Below the pieces are notes generated by a model. That model searched no databases. It saw only the letters and a program-made list of their open reading frames with translations, and was not told the DNA's origin. From Sphingopyxis sp. (GTDB lineage Bacteria; Pseudomonadota; Alphaproteobacteria; Sphingomonadales; Sphingomonadaceae), in the NCBI GenBank assembly GCA_013911715.1, contig JACEST010000127.1, forward strand, positions 1 to 5,892: DNA of 5,892 nucleotides, written 5' to 3'. A program made the translations under genes and the position numbers. Shown piece by piece: positions 1 to 5,224 of this stretch. Every line of letters starts with the position of its first letter. Position 1 is the stretch's first letter.

Positions 1-491
1 ATATAAAGATTTTCGTGACCTGCGGCAGTGCCGAAAAATGCGCGAGCGCGCTGGCGCTGGGGGCCGATGCGGCGATTGATTATTCCGCGGAAGATTTCGC
101 CGCGCGCGTGGCCGAGCTGACCGGCGGGCGCGGGGTCGATGCGGTGCTCGACATGGTCGGCGGCGATTATCTGCCGCGCAATCTGGCGTGCCTCGCCGAC
201 GATGGCCGCCATGTGTCGATTGCGTTCCAGCGCGGGATCAAGGGTGAGTTTAATATTGCCGACATCATGCGCCGCCGCCTGACGCTGACTGGATCGACGC
301 TGCGCGCGCGCGATGCCGAGTTCAAGGCGCTGCTGGCTGATGAAATCTATGCCAATGTGTGGCCGCATGTGATCGAAGGGCGGCTGAAACCGGTGATGGA
401 CCAAACTTTTTCGCTGGCGGAAGCGGCCGCCGCGCACGCGCGGATGGAGGCGGGGGACCATGTGGGGAAAATTGTGCTGACGGTGGGGTAG
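1..491 (+). CDS. NADPH:quinone oxidoreductase-like protein, zinc-type alcohol dehydrogenase superfamily (MDR), C-terminal part
   Basis: The gene is cut by the left window edge. The reading frame is open from base 3 and gives about 162 residues ending at TAG 489-491, roughly half of the usual ~325-residue family length. What remains is the second part of the Rossmann nucleotide-binding domain and the C-terminal return to the catalytic domain. Diagnostic stretches are VTCGSAEKCA followed by LGADAAIDY, GGRGVDAVLDMVGG, the helix LPRNLACLADDGR, and the ending FSLAEAAAAHARMEAGDHVG then KIVLTVG, all typical of quinone oxidoreductase (QOR/PIG3-like) members. The family reduces quinones or enones with NADPH as soluble cytoplasmic enzymes without catalytic zinc; the substrate cannot be told from this fragment. 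The GTG at 15 is an internal codon, not the start, because the frame and the homology-like sequence continue upstream. Confidence 0.9.
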   Translation, partial: IKIFVTCGSAEKCASALALGADAAIDYSAEDFAARVAELTGGRGVDAVLDMVGGDYLPRNLACLADDGRHVSIAFQRGIKGEFNIADIMRRRLTLTGSTLRARDAEFKALLADEIYANVWPHVIEGRLKPVMDQTFSLAEAAAAHARMEAGDHVGKIVLTVG

Positions 492-511
492 GGATCAAAA
501 ATTACTCTCAA

Positions 512-600
512 CCCGTCCACCCTGAGCTTGTCGAAGGGTCGTTCTTTCTTTGCAGTGTTGAAGAAAAGGACAGCCCTTCGACAAGCTCAGGGCGGACGGG
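512..600. repeat. REP-like palindromic intergenic repeat (long hairpin)
   Basis: The 27-nt arm at 512-538 and the arm at 574-600 are inverted copies that match at 26 of 27 positions; the one mismatch is A519 opposite C593. Each arm carries the core CTGAGCTTGTCGAAGGG. The 35-nt spacer is itself partly self-complementary (TTCTTTCTT near 542-550 against AAGAAAAGG near 561-569), so a near-continuous hairpin is possible. From general knowledge, this core is a dispersed repeat often seen between genes of sphingomonads and related alphaproteobacteria. It lies 20 nt after the stop of the quinone oxidoreductase gene, so it could stabilise or terminate that transcript, but no clean T-tract follows the stem. 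The extra reading frame across it is not a gene. Confidence 0.85.
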
Positions 601-623
601 GTTAGGGAGTTGGTGCGGCTCTT

Positions 624-663
624 CAGTAACCCCATCGTCACATCATCGTCCCCGCCCTGTCAT
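624..663 (+). promoter_or_regulatory. Candidate Pho box: four 7-bp direct repeats phased every 11 bp
   Basis: Units CAGTAAC (624-630), TCGTCAC (635-641), TCGTCCC (646-652) and CTGTCAT (657-663) start exactly 11 bp apart, each separated by 4 bp. PhoB sites are built this way, from CTGTCAT/CTGTCAC-type heptamers plus 4-bp spacers. The last unit matches the E. coli heptamer exactly; the others keep GTC or GT.A. A further TTGTCAC at 680-686 is one base out of register. The array lies 84 nt upstream of the metallophosphoesterase start and on the same strand. The spacers are less AT-rich than in a classic Pho box and no convincing -10 element is seen (TACGAT at 669-674 is the best, but sits close). 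The functional assignment is inference. Confidence 0.45.
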
Positions 664-747
664 CGCTTTACGATTCCGATTGTCACATTGCGCGGCCATT
701 GGCGGGGTCCAAGGCGGACAGAGCCTTGGTAACGCGAAGGACGCGGG

Positions 748-1620
748 ATGAATGCGCAAGTGGGCCGGATTTCGGCCGCGAATGGGTCGGCAAAAGACGG
801 GACTCGGCGTCACTATCGTTCGGTCTGGATTTCGGACATCCACCTTGGCACGCGCGGTTGTAATGCACCGCTGCTGATCGATTTCCTCGACCATGTCGAT
901 TGCGACAATATGTATCTGGTCGGCGACATCATCGACGGCTGGCGGCTGAAAAAGCGCTTTTATTGGCCGACCGCGCACAATGATGTGGTGTGGCGGATCA
1001 TGAAGCGTGCGAAACGCGGCACCCGCGTCGTCTATATCCCCGGCAACCATGACGAAATGTTCCGCCAGTTCGTCGGCATGGATTTCGGCGGGGTCAAAAT
1101 CCGCAAGAAAGCGATCCACCAGACCGCCGATGGTCGCCGCCTGCTGGTGATCCACGGCGATGAATTTGACGCGGTAATGCTGGCGCATCGCTGGCTCGCC
1201 TTCGTTGGTGATGCGGCATACACATGGCTGATGCGCGTCAATGTGCTGGTCAACCGCGTGCGCACCTGGCTCGGCCTGCCCTATTGGTCGCTGTCAAAGG
1301 TCGCCAAGCATAAGGTTAAGAACGCCGTCGCCTTCATCACCCGCTTCGAAGAAGTGGTGGCGCGCGAGGCTGGTGCGCGCGGCGTCGATGGCGTGGTGTG
1401 CGGCCATATCCACAACGCCGAAATGCGCGAAATTGGCGGCGTCGCCTATTATAATGATGGCGACTGGGTCGAAGGCTGCACCGCGCTGGTCGAACATCAT
1501 GACGGACGCATGGAAATCCTCCACTGGGCCGACGAAGTCGCGGCGCGGACCAAGGTCACCCCGCTGCTGCCCGCGCCCGTCGCGGCACCCGAACCGCTCG
1601 CCTTCCCGGCGGCGGCCTGA
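748..1620 (+). CDS. plcP: Calcineurin-like metallophosphoesterase, probable PlcP-type phospholipase C (LpxH-like fold)
   Basis: This 290-residue protein carries the full dinuclear metallophosphoesterase motif set: SDIHLG (D30, H32), GDIID (D60, D63), GNHDE (N100, H101, D102), HGDEFD (H136), and GHIH (H220, H222) near the end. The family label is COG2908, the UDP-2,3-diacylglucosamine diphosphatase (LpxH)-like group. The protein is longer than typical ~240-residue LpxH, and alphaproteobacteria generally use LpxI for lipid A. Known members fused in operons with a GT4 glycosyltransferase, such as Sinorhizobium PlcP, instead hydrolyse phosphatidylcholine or phosphatidylethanolamine to diacylglycerol under phosphate limitation. 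The 1-nt overlap with the next gene (TGATG at 1618-1622) and the Pho-box-like array upstream support that reading. ATG 748 follows AAGGA (737-741) at 6-nt spacing. The C-terminus is a Pro/Ala-rich tail of about 20 residues. The metallophosphoesterase call is secure; the choice of PlcP over LpxH is context-based. Confidence 0.8.
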   Translation: MNAQVGRISAANGSAKDGTRRHYRSVWISDIHLGTRGCNAPLLIDFLDHVDCDNMYLVGDIIDGWRLKKRFYWPTAHNDVVWRIMKRAKRGTRVVYIPGNHDEMFRQFVGMDFGGVKIRKKAIHQTADGRRLLVIHGDEFDAVMLAHRWLAFVGDAAYTWLMRVNVLVNRVRTWLGLPYWSLSKVAKHKVKNAVAFITRFEEVVAREAGARGVDGVVCGHIHNAEMREIGGVAYYNDGDWVEGCTALVEHHDGRMEILHWADEVAARTKVTPLLPAPVAAPEPLAFPAAA

Positions 1621-2630
1621 TGCGGATACTCATCGCCAGCGACGCCTGGTTCCCGCAAATTAACGGCGTTGTGCGCAGCCTCGACAGTGTGCGGCGCGAG
1701 CTGACGGCGATGGGGCATGAAGTCGCGGTGCTATCGCCCGACCAATATCGCAACTGGCCGTGCCCGACTTACCCTGAAATCCGGCTGGCGTTTCCGCGCG
1801 CGCGGACGGTGGGTGAGCGGATTGCGGCCTTTCGCCCCGACGCGGTGCATATCGCCACCGAAGGCCCGATGTGCCTGTCGGCGCGGCGCTGGTGCGTGCG
1901 GAACAATGTTCCCTTTACCACCGCCTATCACACCCAATTCCCCGACTATGTCGAGCGGCGCACGGGCATCCCGGCGAGCGCGATCTGGCGCTATATCCGC
2001 TGGTTCCATCGGCCGGCGCAAAATGTGCTGACTGCGACGCCGTCGATTCGCGCCGAACTCGGCGCGCATGGGATTGAGCATGTCGTGCACTGGGGGCGCG
2101 GCGTGGACCTTGATCTGTTTCGCCCCGACGGGCCGCGCCATCCGGCGATGGATACCCTTGTCGGCCCGGTGATGCTCTATGTCGGCCGCGTGGCGGTGGA
2201 GAAAAATCTCGAGGCCTTTCTGGCGACCGACGTCCCCGGCACCAAAGTGGTGGTCGGCGACGGCCCGGCGCGCGCCGCCCTGTCGGCCAAATTCCCCGAA
2301 GCGGTCTGGCTGGGCGCGCAGCATGGCGAGGCGCTGGCGTCGGCCTATCGCAGCGCCGATGTGTTCGTCTTCCCCAGCCTGACCGACACCTTCGGGCTGG
2401 TGGTGATCGAGGCGATGGCGTGCGGCGTTCCGGTCGCGGCCTATCCGGTCACCGGCCCGCGCGACATTGTCACCGCCGACACCGGTGCGCTTGATGACGA
2501 TCTGGGCACGGCCATCGCCGCGGCGCTGACCAAAGACCCTGCGGCCTGCGCCGCCTATGGCCGCACCTTCAGCTGGCGCACGAGCGCCGAGCAATTCCTC
2601 TCCGCGCTGGCACCGCTTGTGCCAGCCTGA
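1620..2630 (+). CDS. agt: GT4 family glycosyltransferase, probable Agt-like diacylglycerol glycosyltransferase
   Basis: This 336-residue GT-B-fold retaining glycosyltransferase has an N-terminal acceptor domain beginning MRILIASDAWFPQINGVVRS (glycine loop at N15-G16). It continues with VHIATEGPMC (77-85) and TTAYHTQFPDY (100-110), hallmarks of the SqdX/MgtA/PimB-like subgroup. The C-terminal donor domain has the linker HWGRGVDLDLF (157-167), YVGRVAVEKN (187-196) with R190 and K195, GDGPAR, and FPSLTDTFGLVVIEAM. In that last motif the usual E-x7-E appears as D256-x7-E264, followed by CGVPVAAYPVTGP. Agrobacterium and marine relatives paired with PlcP transfer glucose, galactose or glucuronate to diacylglycerol at the inner face of the cytoplasmic membrane. 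The ATG overlaps the upstream TGA by one base, so translation is probably coupled. Mannosyl transfer to other acceptors is possible; the sugar donor cannot be read from sequence. Confidence 0.82.
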   Translation: MRILIASDAWFPQINGVVRSLDSVRRELTAMGHEVAVLSPDQYRNWPCPTYPEIRLAFPRARTVGERIAAFRPDAVHIATEGPMCLSARRWCVRNNVPFTTAYHTQFPDYVERRTGIPASAIWRYIRWFHRPAQNVLTATPSIRAELGAHGIEHVVHWGRGVDLDLFRPDGPRHPAMDTLVGPVMLYVGRVAVEKNLEAFLATDVPGTKVVVGDGPARAALSAKFPEAVWLGAQHGEALASAYRSADVFVFPSLTDTFGLVVIEAMACGVPVAAYPVTGPRDIVTADTGALDDDLGTAIAAALTKDPAACAAYGRTFSWRTSAEQFLSALAPLVPA

Positions 2631-2671
2631 CTTGCGCATGGCCCAATATGGGGCTAAGCGATGCATCGAAT

Positions 2672-2703
2672 GGCCGTCCCGCGAGGGGCGGCCCTTATTG
2701 TTT
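2672..2703 (+). terminator. Probable rho-independent terminator of the metallophosphoesterase/glycosyltransferase operon
   Basis: GGCCGTCCC (2672-2680) pairs with GGGGCGGCC (2685-2693) over 9 bp, with one G-T wobble and the tetraloop GCGA. The T-rich run CTTATTGTTT follows at 2694-2703. It begins 41 nt after the glycosyltransferase stop and lies before the TrcR start, so it separates the two transcription units. An in-frame ATG at 2661, just upstream of the stem, would place this hairpin inside the TrcR coding region, which is a reason to reject that start. Confidence 0.65.
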
Positions 2704-2744
2704 CAGGCGCACAGGGGCCAGCCCCGGCGCAACGGAGAATGACC

Positions 2745-3410
2745 ATGGCTCAAGCCTTTCCGCTCATGCCGCATGCGACCGCCGCCTGGCTGGTCGACAA
2801 CAGCGGCCTGACCTTTCAGCAGATCGCCGAATATTGCGGCATCCACATTCTGGAAGTGCAGGCGATCGCCGACGAAACCGCCGGCACCAAATATACCGGG
2901 CGCGATCCGGTGCGCGCGCACGAACTGTCGATGGACGAAATTGAAAAGGGGCAGAATGACCCCAATTACCGCCTGAAAATGACGGTGGTTCAGGACCCCA
3001 TCCGCCGCACCCGCGGCCCGCGCTATACACCCGTCAGCAAGCGCCAGGACAAGCCCGACGGCATCGCCTGGGTGCTCAAAAACTACCCCGAAATTTCGGA
3101 CGGCGCGATCGGCAAGCTGATCGGCACGACCCGCACCACCATCACCGCGATCCGTGAACGCAGCCATTGGAACAGCGCCAATATCGTGCCCAAGGATCCG
3201 GTCACGCTGGGGCTTTGCTCGCAGCGCGAGCTTGATGCGCTGGTCGCGCGTGCTGCGAAGAAGGCAGGCATTGTCGCGCCCGAAGACAATCGTCTGGCCG
3301 GTGACCGCGAAGCGCTGCTCGAGGAACTGCGCGCCGAACGCGCGGCCAATGAGGAAGCGCGCGCAGCCGAGGCTGCGGCAGAAGCGGCGGCCGAAACCGA
3401 CGCAAACTGA
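2745..3410 (+). CDS. trcR: TrcR-family cell cycle transcriptional regulator (DUF1013)
   Basis: This 221-residue protein matches the alphaproteobacterial DUF1013 family throughout. It has PLMPHATAAWLVDN near the N-terminus, then a helix-turn-helix-like segment LTFQQIAEYCGIHILEVQAI (22-41). These are followed by GPRYTPVSKRQDKPDGIAW (91-109) and a second helix-turn-helix-like segment around ISDGAIGKLIGTTRTTITAI (117-136). The block HWNSANIVPKDP then LGLCSQ (141-160) is the strongest family signature. The last ~45 residues form a Glu/Ala/Arg-rich, probably coiled-coil tail that is less conserved. Members are named TrcR for a role in cell-cycle transcription in Caulobacter-type bacteria; its targets here are unknown. 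ATG 2745 is preferred because GGAG (2734-2737) is 7 nt away; it is 1 nt from ATG 2739, and ATG 2661 precedes the terminator hairpin. The next gene starts 8 nt after its TGA. Confidence 0.85.
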   Translation: MAQAFPLMPHATAAWLVDNSGLTFQQIAEYCGIHILEVQAIADETAGTKYTGRDPVRAHELSMDEIEKGQNDPNYRLKMTVVQDPIRRTRGPRYTPVSKRQDKPDGIAWVLKNYPEISDGAIGKLIGTTRTTITAIRERSHWNSANIVPKDPVTLGLCSQRELDALVARAAKKAGIVAPEDNRLAGDREALLEELRAERAANEEARAAEAAAEAAAETDAN

Positions 3411-3418
3411 CGCCGCGC

Positions 3419-4546
3419 GTGTCAGGTAGCAGCGACGAAGACGACATCCCCGCGATCAGCGGTTCGCCCGACGCGTCGCTGACGCAGGACGACAGCTATA
3501 CCGCGACCAGCCATGCCGGGCTGACCTATCCCTGGGGCGATGCCGCGCCGGGGACGGGTGAGGCGATCCGCATAGCGCCGTCGCTGCGCTGGGTGCGCAT
3601 CCCGATGCCGGGGTCGCTGGGCCATATCAACAGCTGGCTGCTCGACGATGCCGATGGTTTTGCCGTGGTCGACACGGGGCTGATGCTGCGCGACTGTTCG
3701 GACGCTTGGAAGAGCCTGTTCGCTGGCGCGCTGGCGGGTGAACGGGTCAGCCGCGTCATCGGCACGCACCTCCACCCCGATCATATCGGCCTCGCCGGGT
3801 GGCTTACCAAGAAGCACGACGTCAAATTGTGGATGACGCGCGGCGAAATGTTGACCGCGCGGATGATCGTGTCCAATTCCAGCGAAACCATGCCCGACGA
3901 GGCGGTCGCGATCCAGCGCGCGGCGGGCTGGGATGATGCCGTGCTCGATGGCATGAAAGCGCGCGGCTGGGGCCGGTTTGCGCGCGTCGTCTATCCGTTG
4001 CCGCGCGGCTATGTGCGCATCCAGGACGGCGATGTGCTCGGCATGGGCGCGCACCGTTGGCGCGTGGTCGTGGGATCAGGCCACAGCCCCGAACATGCCT
4101 GTCTGTGGAACGAAGCCGACGGCGTGCTGGTGTCGGGCGATCAGGTGCTGCCGCGCATCAGCTCTAATGTCTCCGTGAACATCACCGAACCCGATGCAGA
4201 TCCATTGGGCGAATGGCTGGCATCGATTGACAAATTGCTGGCCATATTGCCCGCCGACTTGACGGTGTGTCCCGCGCATGGCGAGCCGTTCAAGGGGCTG
4301 CACGTGCGGCTCCACGCGCTGCGCGACGAGCATCGGATGCGGCTCTACAAGCTGGCTGAGGCGATTGCCGAGGCGCCGCTGCGCGCGATTGACAGTTTTC
4401 CGTTGCTGTTCAACCGGCCCATCGCCGAGCATAATGCCGAACTGGCCACGGGCGAGGCTTTTGCGCATCTCAAGCGGCTGGAAGTCGAAGGCCGCGTCGT
4501 GCGCGAGGACCGCGACGGGGTGTGGTGGTATCACGCTGCGGCGTAA
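3419..4546 (+). CDS. MBL-fold metallo-hydrolase with C-terminal winged-helix region
   Basis: This 375-residue metallo-beta-lactamase superfamily hydrolase has complete metal-binding motifs: THLHPDH (H117, H119, D121, H122), GSGHSPEH (H222), SGDQVLP (D241) and CPAHGEP (H287). LGHINSWLLDD and the central region fit the glyoxalase-II/LACTB2-like class. Residues from about 300 onward (RMYKLAEAI-like helices ending HLKRLEVEGRVVREDRDGVW) resemble the winged-helix region associated with such MBL proteins. It is a likely cytoplasmic binuclear zinc hydrolase (thioester, lactone or nucleic-acid substrate); the substrate is not evident. The GTG start is chosen because no in-frame ATG occurs before residue 64, well inside the fold, yet no Shine-Dalgarno sequence is visible, so the start is uncertain. 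The first ~35 residues are acidic and low in complexity. It follows trcR by 8 nt and is probably co-transcribed and translationally coupled. Confidence 0.85.
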   Translation: MSGSSDEDDIPAISGSPDASLTQDDSYTATSHAGLTYPWGDAAPGTGEAIRIAPSLRWVRIPMPGSLGHINSWLLDDADGFAVVDTGLMLRDCSDAWKSLFAGALAGERVSRVIGTHLHPDHIGLAGWLTKKHDVKLWMTRGEMLTARMIVSNSSETMPDEAVAIQRAAGWDDAVLDGMKARGWGRFARVVYPLPRGYVRIQDGDVLGMGAHRWRVVVGSGHSPEHACLWNEADGVLVSGDQVLPRISSNVSVNITEPDADPLGEWLASIDKLLAILPADLTVCPAHGEPFKGLHVRLHALRDEHRMRLYKLAEAIAEAPLRAIDSFPLLFNRPIAEHNAELATGEAFAHLKRLEVEGRVVREDRDGVWWYHAAA

Positions 4547-4551
4547 AGGAT

Positions 4552-4877
4552 TTCGCGCGAAGTTCACGAAGGGACGAAGTTTCGCGAAGAGATATGCTTA
4601 GTCCAGCAGCCGCTCGGCCTTAAGTTCGTTGCACGCAGAGGGCGCAGAGGTAGCAGAGGCCGCGGAGATATAGTTCTGCGACCGAACGGCCGCCCCCCAA
4701 ATCCGATCACGCGTTTGACGCGGCGTTGCGGAATGAAGGCGCTTCGCGGCAAGCGCAATACCTCTGCGATCTCTGCTACCTCTGCGCCCTCTGCGTGAAA
4801 CGAAAAATTACCCGACCAAATCAGGCAACGACCCATGCCCTTCGCGAAACTTCGCACCTTCGCGCCCTTCGCGTGAA
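4552..4877. repeat. Nested double inverted repeat built of 9-nt tandem units, filling a convergent intergenic gap
   Basis: The 338-nt gap between two convergent genes contains no credible gene. Outer arms 4552-4590 and 4839-4877 are inverted copies matching at 32 of 39 positions, with units of the type NCGCGAAGG. Inner arms 4629-4667 and 4761-4799 contain a perfect 27-nt inverted match (4632-4658 with 4771-4797) and consist of four 9-nt units of the type NCGCAGAGG. The remaining centre (about 4668-4760) shows nothing recognisable. On the antisense strand the units translate as three-residue repeats (AEG/AEV/AEI and REG), a known source of spurious reading frames. The element could form a long stem and act as a two-way terminator or transcript-end stabiliser, but that role is inference. 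Confidence 0.85.
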
Positions 4878-4884
4878 ATAAACT

Positions 4885-5160
4885 TCAGCGCGGCCGGTTG
4901 CGGATCCAGCTGAACGCCATCGCGTTGAAAATCGTGTACAGACCATAGAGCAACAGCCCCGCGAACCCGTTGCGCTCCGCCAGCATCAGCGCGCCGAGCA
5001 ACAGGATGAATTCGAACGCATAGCTGGTCCATGGGCCGACGCGCTGGACGAACGGACCAACGATCGACTGCACCAGCGGATCGTCGCTTTCCATGAAGGC
5101 GCGGTGCATCGCGAAATTGGCGATCCCGGCGCAAAAGATGGCGATAAGGGCGACATACAT
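4885..5160 (-). CDS. Small hypothetical membrane protein, three predicted helices
   Basis: I do not recognise the family. From ATG 5160 the product is 91 residues. It starts with a hydrophobic segment MYVALIAIFCAGIANFAM, followed by a short polar loop (HRAFMESDDPLVQ). A second membrane segment SYAFEFILLLGALMLAE and a third FAGLLLYGLYTIFNAMAFSW follow, then a basic end RNRPR. It is likely an inner-membrane protein of unknown role. Longer starts exist at 5199, 5226, 5232 and 5262. The last three overlap the divergent PLP-enzyme gene; the ones at 5226 and 5232 have an AGGG upstream. The shortest start leaves a 64-nt divergent promoter gap but lacks a clear ribosome site, so the start is unresolved. 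The stop (TGA, 4885-4887 on the minus strand) lies 7 nt from the outer repeat arm. Evidence for coding is the clean membrane-helix pattern and the good fit between converging and diverging neighbours. Confidence 0.65.
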   Translation of the reverse strand: MYVALIAIFCAGIANFAMHRAFMESDDPLVQSIVGPFVQRVGPWTSYAFEFILLLGALMLAERNGFAGLLLYGLYTIFNAMAFSWIRNRPR

Positions 5161-5170
5161 TTGCTTGCTA

Positions 5171-5188
5171 TGGCGCGGGGCCGCGCCA
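5171..5188. promoter_or_regulatory. Perfect 8-bp palindrome in the divergent intergenic gap, possible operator
   Basis: TGGCGCGG (5171-5178) and CCGCGCCA (5181-5188) are perfect inverted copies separated by GG. They lie between the divergent starts at 5160 and 5225, a location suited to a regulator site. In GC-rich DNA such a palindrome can occur by chance, and if the membrane protein starts further upstream it would be coding. No -35/-10 pair is evident nearby. Confidence 0.2.
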
Positions 5189-5224
5189 ATTGCCAGCATC
5201 GCCGCGCGCCGATAAACGCGTGGC

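Noticed and set aside
359..751. 130-residue plus-strand frame across the hairpin repeat
   Set aside because: It begins out of frame inside the quinone oxidoreductase gene and reads through the palindromic repeat and the regulatory region.
643..1188. 181-residue minus-strand frame over the Pho-box-like region and metallophosphoesterase
   Set aside because: It overlaps the conserved phosphoesterase motifs and has no recognisable fold of its own.
1731..2666. 311-residue minus-strand frame opposite the glycosyltransferase
   Set aside because: It is a high-GC shadow: the product is Arg/Gly/Ala-rich with no domain, while the plus strand encodes a complete GT4 protein.
2661..2744. Upstream ATG that would lengthen TrcR by 28 residues
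   Set aside because: It would place the terminator hairpin inside the coding sequence, and the family begins near the PLMP motif; a good ribosome site serves ATG 2745.
4632..4797. CRISPR-like array
   Set aside because: The repeats are inverted, in adjacent 9-nt units, with no evenly spaced unique spacers and no cas genes.
4564..4857. Minus-strand frame whose product contains AEGAEVAEIAEV
   Set aside because: The three-residue periodicity is the translation of the 9-nt repeat units, not a protein repeat under selection.
4808..5134. Minus-strand frame ending in ISREGREGAKFREG
   Set aside because: Its C-terminus is translated repeat and the rest is an alternative frame of the small membrane protein gene.
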